Source: Aeromicrobium chenweiae
Lineage (GTDB): Bacteria; Actinomycetota; Actinomycetes; Propionibacteriales; Nocardioidaceae
Reading direction: 5' to 3'
Assembly: GCF_003065605.1 (NCBI RefSeq)
Contig: NZ_CP026952.1
Location: 3,596,001 to 3,660,000, forward strand
Length of the DNA stretch: 64,000 nucleotides
Shown: piece by piece, positions 1-9,670 of the stretch
Numbering within the stretch: the stretch's first letter is position 1
How the letters are laid out: each line of letters begins with the position of its first letter
Notes under the pieces: model-generated
Database searches by the model: none
What the model was told of the DNA's origin: nothing
What the model saw: only the letters and a program-made list of their open reading frames with translations
Translations under genes and position numbers: made by a program

Positions 1-940
1 GCCCGCATCACGTCGCCCGCGGCGTAGAGCGCGGCCGCCTTCTGCGTCATCAGCCGGGCCATCTCGATCTCGATGTACGTCTGCGCGAGGGGGTGGGAGA
101 TCGCCTGGTGGGCACCGATCGGCACGTCCCAGACCTTGCGCTCCTTGGCATACTCCGAGGCCTTCGCCAGGGCGAGCCGGGCGGTGCCGAGGGCGAACGA
201 CGCCGCCATGATGCGCTCGGGGTTGAGCCCGGCGAAGAGCTGCTCGATGCCGGCGCCCTCGCCGCCGATCAGTGCGTCGGTCGGGACGCGCACGTCGTCG
301 AAGAACAGCGTGAACTGCTTCTCCGGCGAGATGATGCCCATGTCGATCTCCTGGAACGTGAAGCCCGCGGAGTCGGTCGGCACGAGGAACAGCGCCGGCT
401 TGAGCTTGCCGGTGCGGGCGTCCTCGGTCCGGGCGACGACCAGCACGTGGCTGGCCTCGTCGACGCCCGAGATGTACGTCTTGGTGCCCGTCAGGCGCCA
501 GCCGTCCGCCTCGCGGTACGCCGTGGTGATGATGTTGTGCGAGTTGGAGCCCGCGTCGGGCTCGGTGATCGAGAAGGCGAACGTCGACGTGCCGTCGGCC
601 AGGCCGGGCAGCAGCGCCTGCTTCTGCTCCTCGCTGCCGTACTGCGTGATGATCGTGCCGACGATCGCGGGCGAGACGACCATGAGCAGCAGCGGGCTGC
701 CCGCGGCAGCCAGCTCCTCGCAGACCGCGGCGAGGTCGCCGATGTCGCCGCCGCCTCCGCCGTACTCCTCGGGGATCGACACGCCGAGGAAGCCGTTGCG
801 CCCCGCCTCGGCCCACAGCTCGGTGGTCTTCTTGCCCGTGCGCGCGGCCTCCTCGAAGTAGCTGCGGCCGAACTTGTTGCCGAGGGCGGCGACGGACTGA
901 CGCAGCGCGATGCGCTCGTCGGACTCGGTGAAGGCAATGG

Positions 941-944
<4 letters not shown>
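1..944 (-). CDS. acyl-CoA dehydrogenase, C-terminus cut by window edge
   Basis: Flavin-dependent acyl-CoA dehydrogenase, which makes the alpha-beta double bond of an acyl-CoA. About 314 N-terminal residues are present. They include the N-terminal helical domain with PEEYGGGGGDIG, the middle beta domain with ITEPDAGSNSHN and TGTKTYISG (FAD and substrate contacts), and the start of the C-terminal helical domain (GAHQAISHPLAQ). The ATG at 944 follows an AGGAG Shine-Dalgarno and overlaps the stop of the upstream biotin carboxylase gene as ATGA, so translation is probably coupled. It is the last visible gene of the TetR-headed operon. Its place after accA2/accD2 matches fadE12 (Rv0972c) in mycobacteria; that equivalence is inferred from gene order. 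The catalytic base region lies outside the window. Confidence 0.93.
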
Positions 945-2898
<1,954 letters not shown>

Positions 2899-2902
<4 letters not shown>

Positions 2903-4476
2903 AGCCTGAACACCCCATAGCCCTCGGCGCCGCGCACTTCGCGGGTGTGGATGGCCGACAGGCAGATGCCCAGGATCGTCCGGGTGTTCCGGGGGTCGAT
3001 CACCCCGTCGTCGTAGAGCATCCCGGACGTGAAGTAGGCCAGGGACTCCTTCTCGATCTGCTCCTCGACGTAGGCGCGCATCGCCAGGTCCCCTTCCTCG
3101 TCGTACGGCTGCCCCTTGGCCTCGGCGGCACCACGCGCCACGATCGAGATGACGCCGGCGAGCTGCGCCGGCCCCATCACGGCGGACTTGGCGTTGGGCC
3201 AGCTGAACATGAAGCGCGGGTCGTACGCCCGCCCGCTCATGCCGTAGTGACCGGCGCCGTACGACGCCCCGATCACGACCGAGAGGTGGGGCACGGCCGA
3301 GTTGGAGACCGCGTTGATCATCTGCGCGCCGTGCTTGATGATGCCGCCCTGCTCGTACTCCGCCCCGACCATGTAGCCCGTCGTGTTGTGCAGGAACAGC
3401 AGTGGCGTGTCGACCTGGTTGGCCAGCTGGATGAACTGCGCGGCCTTCTGCGCCTCCTCGCTGAAGAGCACGCCCTGGGCGTTCGCGAGGATGCCGATCG
3501 GGTAGCCGTGCAGCCGGGCGAAGCCGGTCACCAGCGAGGAGCCGTACAACGGCTTGAACTCGTCGAAGCTGCTGCCGTCGACGATGCACGCGATGACCTC
3601 GCGGGGGTCGAACGGGATCTTGAGGTCGGTCGGCACGATGCCGAGCAGCTCCTCCGCGTCGTGCAACGGCTCGGCGTAGGTCGGCTCGGGGATCGTGCCG
3701 CGCTTGCGCCAGTTGAGGTTCTTCACGATCGAGCGGCCGATCCGGATCGCGTCGCGCTCGTCCGCCGCGAGGTAGTCGGCGAGACCGGACTGGCGGGCGT
3801 GCATCTCCGCTCCGCCGAGGGACTCGTCGTCGGACTCCTCGCCGGTCGCCATCTTGACCAGCGGCGGACCGCCGAGGAAAACCTTGGCCCCGTCCTTGAC
3901 CATCACGACGTAGTCGCTCATCCCCGGCACGTACGCGCCGCCGGCCGTCGAGCTGCCGAACACGAGCGCGATCGTCGGGCGCCGGTCCGCGCTGGCCCGG
4001 GTGATGTCACGGAACGAGCCGCCACCCGGGATGAAGATGTCCTTCTGCGTCGGCAGGTCCGCGCCGCCGGACTCGACGAGGTTGATCGTCGGCAGCCCGC
4101 ACTCCGCGGCGATCTGCGCCGAGCGGCGGATCTTCGCGAGGGTGCTGGGGTTGGTCGACCCGCCCTTGACCGTGGGGTCGTGCGCCACGATCACGCACTC
4201 GACCCCCTCGACCACCCCGATGCCCGTGACGACCGAGGCGCCGACCGCGAAGCTCGTCCCCCACGCCGCGAGCGTCGAGAGCTCGAGGAACGGTGAGTCC
4301 TCGTCGACGAGCAGCTCGACCCGCTCGCGGGCGGTCAGCTTGCCGCGCCGCCGGTGCCGCTCGATCGCGCGCTCGCCGCCGGCGTCGATCGCCGCCCGGT
4401 GCTGCTCGGCCAGGTCGGCGACCCGCTCGAGCATGGCTGCCCGGTTCGTCCGATAGGCGTCGGTTGACCTCAGCAT
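2899..4476 (-). CDS. accD2: acyl-CoA carboxylase beta subunit (carboxyltransferase)
   Basis: 525-aa carboxyltransferase that moves CO2 from carboxybiotin onto an acyl-CoA. Two crotonase-like halves are visible. The first carries GIGVVEGVECVIVAHDPTVKGG and FGSSTAGGAYVPGMSDYVVM, the second carries FNTTGYMVG-like FLHNTTGYMVGAEYEQGGI and IGASYGAGHYGMSGRAYDP. The GAGHYGM region is typical of the methylcrotonyl/geranyl-CoA carboxylase group rather than propionyl-CoA carboxylase. The ATG at 4476 was chosen because GGAGGAA sits just upstream; the frame stays open 15 codons further but without a ribosome site. The gene overlaps accA2 by 4 bases. A 17-bp perfect inverted repeat lies between it and the preceding dehydrogenase gene. 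Confidence 0.93.
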
Positions 4477-4496
4477 GCGTTCCTCCGTGTCTCGCC

Positions 4497-4544
4497 GGAC
4501 GTCATCCCGCGCGTGGTGCACGCGGTGCGCGCGGGATGACGTCC
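4497..4544. promoter_or_regulatory. 17-bp perfect inverted repeat between fadE and accD2
   Basis: Arms 4497-4513 (GGACGTCATCCCGCGCG) and 4528-4544 are exact complements around a 14-base loop. The hairpin fills the only real gap in this operon, between the dehydrogenase stop at 4547 and the carboxyltransferase start at 4476. There is no U-run, so it could be an attenuator, an mRNA processing or stability element, or an operator. Sequence is certain; role is inference. Confidence 0.6.
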
Positions 4545-4546
4545 CA

Positions 4547-5686
4547 TCAGTACGCCAGCAGCTTCGCGGCCAGGTCGGTCATGACCTCGGTGGCGCCGCC
4601 ACCGATGCCGAGGATGCGGGCGTCCCGGTAGTGCCGCTCGACCTCGGACTCGCGCATGTAGCCCATGCCGCCGAAGATCTGGACGGCCTCCGACACGACC
4701 CACTCGCACGCGGCGACCGAGATGTTCTTGGCCACGACGGCCTCGAGCAGCGGGCTCTCGCCGGCGGCCGCCTTCTCGACGGCCTCGCGGGTGATCGCCC
4801 GCGCGGCCGCGGTGCGGCTGTGCATCTCGACGAGCTTGTGCCGGATGACCTGCCGGGTGATGAGCGGCTTGCCGAACGTCTCGCGCTGGCGGGCGTACTC
4901 GACGGCCAGGTCGAGCGCACGCTGCGCGGTCGCGTAGCCCTGCGTCGCGAGGCTGACCCGCTCGTTGACGAACTGGTTGACGATCAGCCCGAAGCCGCCG
5001 TTGACCTCGCCGACGATGTTGCCCGCCGGGACGCGCACGTCGTCGAACGTGAGCTCGGCGGTGTCGGAGCAGTGCCAGCCCATCTTCTTCAGCGGCTTGG
5101 AGACCGTGAAGCCGGGCAGGCCCTTGTCGATGACCAGCAGGCTGATGCCGCCGAACCCGTCCCCGCCGGTGCGCACCGCCGTGGTCACGTAGTCCGAGCG
5201 GACGCCGGAGGTGATGAACGTCTTGGCGCCGTTGACGACGTAGTGGTCGCCGTCGAGCACCGCGCGGGTCTGCAGACCCGCCACGTCGGAGCCGCCGCCG
5301 GGCTCGGTGATGCCGAGGGAGCCGATCTTCTCGCCGGCCAGGGTCGGTCGGACGTAGCGCTCGATGAGGTCGGGGTTGCCGCTGTCGACCATGTGCGGCA
5401 CCGCGATGCCGTGCGTGCAGAGGCTCGCGAGCAGGCCGCTCGACCCGCCGCCCGCGAGGACGGCCTCGGTCATGATCGTCGCGTCGATGATGTCGCCGCC
5501 GGAGCCACCGACCTCCTCGCTGAACGCGATGCCGAGCATGCCGACGTCGGCGGCCTTCCGGTGCAGCTCGCGCGGCAGCAGGCCGGCGTCCTCCCACGCG
5601 GGCAGGTGCGGCGCGATCTCCTTCTCGGTGAAGGAGGTGACCATCTCGCGCAGGGCGAGTCGTTCGGGGGTGTTCCAGGTGTTCAC
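4547..5686 (-). CDS. acyl-CoA dehydrogenase (FadE13-like)
   Basis: 379-aa acyl-CoA dehydrogenase, full family length. Visible marks are FSEEVGGSGGD in the N-terminal domain, LGITEPGGGSDVAG and VNGAKTFITSG of the FAD-binding beta domain, MGWHCSDTAELTFDDVRVP, and the C-terminal FGGMGYMRESEVERHYRD ending in a GGGATEVM turn. The start is the GTG at 5686, which overlaps the stop of the AtuA gene (GTGA). Longer open frame upstream is only the AtuA gene read out of frame. Position between the AtuA family gene and accD2 matches fadE13 of mycobacteria and citronellyl-CoA dehydrogenase (AtuD) of the Pseudomonas atu cluster. A role on a methyl-branched or terpenoid acyl-CoA is inferred from this context. 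Confidence 0.92.
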   Translation of the reverse strand: MNTWNTPERLALREMVTSFTEKEIAPHLPAWEDAGLLPRELHRKAADVGMLGIAFSEEVGGSGGDIIDATIMTEAVLAGGGSSGLLASLCTHGIAVPHMVDSGNPDLIERYVRPTLAGEKIGSLGITEPGGGSDVAGLQTRAVLDGDHYVVNGAKTFITSGVRSDYVTTAVRTGGDGFGGISLLVIDKGLPGFTVSKPLKKMGWHCSDTAELTFDDVRVPAGNIVGEVNGGFGLIVNQFVNERVSLATQGYATAQRALDLAVEYARQRETFGKPLITRQVIRHKLVEMHSRTAAARAITREAVEKAAAGESPLLEAVVAKNISVAACEWVVSEAVQIFGGMGYMRESEVERHYRDARILGIGGGATEVMTDLAAKLLAY

Positions 5687-7497
5687 AGGGCAGCCTCGGC
5701 AATCGCAGGGGGTAGGAGGATGGAGGGGATGGCGCAGTCGCGGGCACGGAGCCACTCGCCGACGCCCTTGGCCTGCGGGTCGAGGCGGGTGGACGAGGCC
5801 ACCCCCTCGCCGAGCAGGCCGCGGATCACGATGTTGACCGCCGCGAGGTGGGGCAGCGGGTGGATCTCGATGTCGAGCAGGGCGGACTCGGGCAGCAGCT
5901 CGCGCACGGTCGCCTCGTCGAGCAGCTCGAGCAGCCAGGCGTACGCGTCGTCCCGGGCCGGGTGGCCCGCCGGGATCCAGACCCCGACGTTGGCGTCGCC
6001 GCCCTTGTCGCCGGACCGCGCGTACGCCAGGCGTCCCAGCGGCGCCCGGACGGTGTCCGCCGCCCACTCCCCGAGTGGCGCAACCCGATCCGCGAGTGGC
6101 GCAACCTGGAGGTTCTGAGACGGCGAGTCGTCCATTTCTGCGCCAGTCCCCCGCAAGCGGGAGGTGCCCCCAGCGGGCTCGGTTGCGCCGATGGGGGGCG
6201 CGATGTCGGTGACGGTGCCGTCGGCGGCCACCACGCGGTGGGGCACCGTCGCCTGCGGGACGTACGCCGCGCGGTAGACGCCGTACGGGCTCGCGGCGGC
6301 GGGCGGACGGGACACGCTGAAGCCCGGGTACGAGGCGAGCGCGAGCTGGATCGCGGCGTCGCTGAACGTGCGCCCGACGGGATCGGCCCGCCTGCTCCGG
6401 ACGTGCAGACGGAGCAGCGAGGTGGCCTCGGCCTGCGTCGCCGGGTCGGGGACGTCGGTGCGGTCGAGGTGCCACTCGACGGTCTCGGGCCGCTCGCCCC
6501 CGGCGAGGGCGGACTCCATCTGCTGCTGGACGAGCGCGGCCTTCTCGGGAATGTCGAGACCCGTGAGGAGGAACTCGACGCTGTTGCGGAAGCCGCCGAG
6601 CTCGTTGAGGCACACCTTGGCCGTCGCCGGCGGCGGCTCGCCGACCGCGCCGGAGATCGCGACCCGGTCCGGGCCGGCCTGGCTGAGGGTCAGGGTGTCG
6701 AGGCGCGTCGAGACGTCCGGACCGAGGTACAGCGGCGACCCGATCTCGTACACCAGCTGCGCTGTCACCGTGTCGACCGTGACCGCGCCGCCGGTGCCGG
6801 CGTGCTTGGTGATGACGCACGAGCCGTCCGCTGCGATCTCCGCGACCGGGAACCCCAGCGGAGTCGACATGTCGACATCGGTGAACCCAGCGAAGTTGCC
6901 GCCCGTCGCCTGCGTGCCGCACTCGATCACGTGCCCGGCCACCACCGCGCCCGCGAGCTGGTCGAGGTCGTCCCGCGCCCAGCCGAAGTGCGCGATCGCG
7001 GGCCCGACGACCACCGACGCGTCCGTGACCCGCCCGGTGACCACCACGTCGGCCCCTCCCTCCAGGGCCGACGCGATGCCGAACGCACCGAGGTACGCAT
7101 TCGCCGTGAGGACGCCACCGAGGCCGAGCTCGTCGGCGCGACCCGTGAGGTCGTCGCCCTCCACGTGCGCGATCACGATCTCGAGACCCTGCTCCGCCGC
7201 GATCTCCCGCAGCTTCGCGGCCAGCCCCGCGGGGTTGAGCCCGCCGGCGTTCGCGACGATCCGGACGCCGAGCTCCTTGGCCAGCGCCATCGAGTCGGTC
7301 ATCTGCCGGACGAACGTGCGGGCATAGCCGAGTGACTCGTCCTTCATGCGGTCCCGGCCCAGGATCAACATCGTCAGCTCGGCCAGGTAGTCGCCGGTCA
7401 GGTAGTCCAGCTCGCCGCCCTCGAGCATCTCGCGCATCGCGCCGAGCCGGTCACCGTAGTAGCCCGAGCAGTTCCCGATCCGGAGGGCGCGGGTCAT
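5683..7497 (-). CDS. AtuA / DUF1446 family protein with C-terminal AtuA-like domain
   Basis: 604-aa member of the acyclic terpene utilization AtuA (DUF1446) family, whose biochemical activity is not established. The N-terminal domain shows IGNCSGYYGDR, IVANAGGLNP and GADVVVTGRVTDAS, typical of the family. The last ~100 residues form the separate AtuA-like fold with RLAYARSGDKGGDANVG. The linker between the domains (about residues 425-480) is low-complexity and is encoded by short DNA repeats at 6072-6172. ATG at 7497 overlaps the TIGR03084 gene stop. In pseudomonads AtuA is needed for citronellol/geraniol growth, and mycobacteria keep the homologue (Rv0976c) beside fadE13-accD2-accA2-fadE12, as here. 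Role in branched acyl-CoA breakdown is inferred. Confidence 0.88.
   Translation of the reverse strand: MTRALRIGNCSGYYGDRLGAMREMLEGGELDYLTGDYLAELTMLILGRDRMKDESLGYARTFVRQMTDSMALAKELGVRIVANAGGLNPAGLAAKLREIAAEQGLEIVIAHVEGDDLTGRADELGLGGVLTANAYLGAFGIASALEGGADVVVTGRVTDASVVVGPAIAHFGWARDDLDQLAGAVVAGHVIECGTQATGGNFAGFTDVDMSTPLGFPVAEIAADGSCVITKHAGTGGAVTVDTVTAQLVYEIGSPLYLGPDVSTRLDTLTLSQAGPDRVAISGAVGEPPPATAKVCLNELGGFRNSVEFLLTGLDIPEKAALVQQQMESALAGGERPETVEWHLDRTDVPDPATQAEATSLLRLHVRSRRADPVGRTFSDAAIQLALASYPGFSVSRPPAAASPYGVYRAAYVPQATVPHRVVAADGTVTDIAPPIGATEPAGGTSRLRGTGAEMDDSPSQNLQVAPLADRVAPLGEWAADTVRAPLGRLAYARSGDKGGDANVGVWIPAGHPARDDAYAWLLELLDEATVRELLPESALLDIEIHPLPHLAAVNIVIRGLLGEGVASSTRLDPQAKGVGEWLRARDCAIPSILLPPAIAEAAL
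6072..6172. repeat. short repeats embedded in the AtuA linker
   Basis: CGAGTGGCGCAACC occurs at 6072-6085 and again at 6093-6106, a 21-base (7-codon) period. A few dozen bases on, 6147-6162 holds a small hairpin CCCGCAAGCGGG in a C/G-rich block. All lie in frame inside the AtuA coding sequence, in the variable linker. The pattern resembles palindromic or tandem elements that have entered an open frame without breaking it. Confidence 0.6.
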
Positions 7498-8285
7498 CGC
7501 TCCGCCAGGCGGACGGGTTCGGCCCCGGGCAGCCCCGCGAAGGCCTGGACGATCGTCAGCCAGTGCGCGGCGTGCTCACCCTCGGCGGTGACGTCGACGT
7601 CGTCGAGGTGACGGCGGCGGGTGGCGAGCAGCGCGAAGTCGTGTCCGGAGCCGGTGACCCGCTCGGCAGCGTCCTCGGGGCCCCAGGTCCACAGGTCGCC
7701 GTCGGGCCCGGTGAGCTCGACCCGGATCTGCACGCCGGGGTCGTCCTCGCCCCGGGCGAGGTACGCGTACGAGCGGGCCCGGACGCCGATGTGGCAGACG
7801 TGCTTGGCGCGCGAGGTCTCCGGGATCGTGATGCCGAGCGCCTCGGCGACGTCGTGGCCGTGCGCCCACGTCTCCATGATCCGGGCGGTCGCCATCGACG
7901 CGGGGCTCATCGGCGGGCCGAACCACGGGATCTTCTCGCCGTCCGGGACGCCGCGCAGCGCCGCGTCGAGCTCGACCCGACCCTCACGCCACACCTGGAG
8001 CAGGTCCTGCGGCGGGATCAGCGCCATCTCCTCGGTCGCGGTGTCGATGAACCCGAACGGGTCCTCGGCGGCGGCGAGCATCAGGCGGCCGAACTCGTCG
8101 GGGTCGACGATCGCGGCGAGCGAGGCGCTGTCGGTCCAGTGCAGGTGGGCGACCTGGTGCGTGACCGTCCACCCCTCGGGCGTCGTGACGGTGGCCCAGC
8201 CGTCGGCCGGCAGCCCGGCGACCCACTGGTCCAGCTGCAGGCTCTCGGCCGTGAGGTCGGACAGGATCCCGTCGAGAACGGTCAT
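7494..8285 (-). CDS. TIGR03084 family (mycothiol-maleylpyruvate isomerase-like) protein
   Basis: 263-aa protein of the TIGR03084 family, an actinobacterial branch of the DinB/MDMPI four-helix fold. The N-terminal half carries the helical bundle with WTVTHQVAHLHWTD and MATARIMETWAHGHDVAEA; the histidines in these helices are the usual divalent-metal ligands of the fold. The C-terminal third is the small domain seen in mycothiol-dependent enzymes. The start ATG at 8285 overlaps the TetR stop (ATGA), and the gene overlaps the AtuA gene the same way. Substrate is unknown. Co-transcription with a carboxylase/dehydrogenase set suggests a thiol- or metal-dependent step or a detoxifying role, which is inference. 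Confidence 0.82.
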   Translation of the reverse strand: MTVLDGILSDLTAESLQLDQWVAGLPADGWATVTTPEGWTVTHQVAHLHWTDSASLAAIVDPDEFGRLMLAAAEDPFGFIDTATEEMALIPPQDLLQVWREGRVELDAALRGVPDGEKIPWFGPPMSPASMATARIMETWAHGHDVAEALGITIPETSRAKHVCHIGVRARSYAYLARGEDDPGVQIRVELTGPDGDLWTWGPEDAAERVTGSGHDFALLATRRRHLDDVDVTAEGEHAAHWLTIVQAFAGLPGAEPVRLAER

Positions 8286-8905
8286 GGCATCTCCAGCTCG
8301 TGGTCGAGGACGGCGGCCCAGGAGTCCAGGACCGCCGATCGGCGTCTTGCGTCGTCGGTCAGGGAGGCGGCCAGGCCGAGCCCGCGCACCAGGTCGAGCG
8401 TGGCCTGGACGAGCTGGCGGTTGTCGCCCTGCGACTCGTCGATGCCCAGCAGCTCGACCGCGTACGTGTGGGTCTCGCGGCCGATGCGGCGCTCGAGCGG
8501 AGCGACCGCCTCGCGCAGCTCCGCGTCGGTGCGCGCAGCGACCCACAGCTCCAGCGCCGCGAAGAACACCGGGGAGACGAACTGCGCGGCGAGGATCTCC
8601 AGGACGCCGCGGGTGCGGCCCTCCTCGGAGAGCTGCTCGGCGCTGCGCCGCATCTCCTCGCGGCGACGGTCGGTCAGGTGCTCGACCGCGGCGACGACGA
8701 GGGCCTGCTTGCTGGGGAAGTGGTGCAGCTGGGCGCCACGGCTCACGCCCGCCCGCCGACTCACGACCGTGGTGGTCGTCCCGGACCAGCCGAGCTCGAC
8801 GAGGCAGTCGACGGTCGCCTCCATCAGGCGCTGCCGCATGGCGCGCGAGCGCTCGCCCTGCGGGATGCGCGTCGGCGCGGTCTCGGTGCTCACGCGACCA
8901 AGCAT
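8282..8905 (-). CDS. TetR family transcriptional regulator
   Basis: 207-aa TetR-type repressor. The N-terminal helix-turn-helix is clear: RLMEATVDCLVELG, then TTTTVVSRRAGVSRGAQLHHFPSKQALV. The C-terminal helical domain is the ligand-binding part, and its effector is probably a pathway acyl-CoA (inference). ATG at 8905 was chosen because TGGAGGG lies 5 bases upstream; a GTG at 8893 is the alternative. A 12-bp inverted repeat 12-39 bases upstream of the ATG is the likely operator, so the gene is probably autoregulated and controls the seven-gene leftward operon it heads. Confidence 0.92.
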   Translation of the reverse strand: MLGRVSTETAPTRIPQGERSRAMRQRLMEATVDCLVELGWSGTTTTVVSRRAGVSRGAQLHHFPSKQALVVAAVEHLTDRRREEMRRSAEQLSEEGRTRGVLEILAAQFVSPVFFAALELWVAARTDAELREAVAPLERRIGRETHTYAVELLGIDESQGDNRQLVQATLDLVRGLGLAASLTDDARRRSAVLDSWAAVLDHELEMP

Positions 8906-8916
8906 GGGCCCTCCAC

Positions 8917-8944
8917 AACAAACAGTCAAGCATGATTGTTTGTT
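8917..8944. promoter_or_regulatory. TetR operator upstream of the accA2/accD2/AtuA operon
   Basis: AACAAACAGTCA (8917-8928) and TGATTGTTTGTT (8933-8944) form 12-bp arms with one mismatch around AGCA. The stretch is AT-rich against a GC-rich background and sits at the promoter position of the tetR gene. This is typical of an autoregulated TetR operator. Binding itself is not shown. Confidence 0.75.
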
Positions 8945-9045
8945 TCTGTTGGCAACCTAAGCCGTTTCTCACGTCGTCATCACGCCCACCTCATGCGCAC
9001 GAGGTGCACTGGGAGCCCTTCCCACCCCAGCTCCCAGGAGTCACC

Positions 9046-9588
9046 ATGCGCACCCCTCTCACCCTCAGCGGCCTCGTCCTCGCCGCCGCCCTCACGCTCA
9101 GCGCCTGCGCGGGTGACGACGACGAGCTCAGCGCGAGCGACCGCGAGAAGGCCTCGGAGACGGCGATCGAGTACGTCGGCGGGGGCGCCACCACGGACGT
9201 CGAGCGCGGCGACGGCGACGACGGCTATGCGTACGAGGTCGAGATCACGCTGTCCGGCGGCACCGACATCGAGGTCGAGCTCGACAAGGACTTCCAGGTC
9301 ATCAACAACCCCCCGACGATCGCCGATCTCGGGCTCACGAAGAGACCGACGCCGGACGCCACGCCGACGCCCCGCTCCGATCCTGACGACCGCCCGCTCA
9401 CCGGGACGACGCTCAAGAAGGCCACCGCGGCAGCGCTCAAGGCCACCGACCCGGAGGCCAAGGTCACCGAGACCAGCCGCAGCGACGACGCCGACCACGC
9501 GTACGAGGTCGAGGTCCTGCTGCCGAACGGCCAGGACGCCACGGTCGAGCTCGACAGGTCGTTCAAGGTGATCCGGGTCGACGACTGA
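9046..9588 (+). CDS. PepSY-like secreted lipoprotein
   Basis: 180-aa lipoprotein. The signal peptide ends in LTLSAC, with the lipidated cysteine near residue 21. The mature part contains two similar blocks of about 55 residues, separated by a proline/threonine linker (TPDATPTPRSDPDD). Each block has an EKASETAIEY- or LKKATAAALK-type helix, then YAYEVEI/V and a strand ending in VELDK/VELDR plus a hydrophobic strand. That is the PepSY-domain pattern: an alpha helix followed by a beta hairpin. AGGAG sits 5 bases before the ATG. Function is unknown; PepSY proteins often inhibit peptidases or sense conditions at the cell surface. It is divergent from the tetR gene. Confidence 0.8.
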   Translation: MRTPLTLSGLVLAAALTLSACAGDDDELSASDREKASETAIEYVGGGATTDVERGDGDDGYAYEVEITLSGGTDIEVELDKDFQVINNPPTIADLGLTKRPTPDATPTPRSDPDDRPLTGTTLKKATAAALKATDPEAKVTETSRSDDADHAYEVEVLLPNGQDATVELDRSFKVIRVDD

Positions 9589-9670
9589 CGAGCTGTGACA
9601 ACCTGATCGGGCTCGGACGTGACCTCCGGTACTCTCCTCGGACTCCCACCCGCGCGACCGAAGGACTCCC

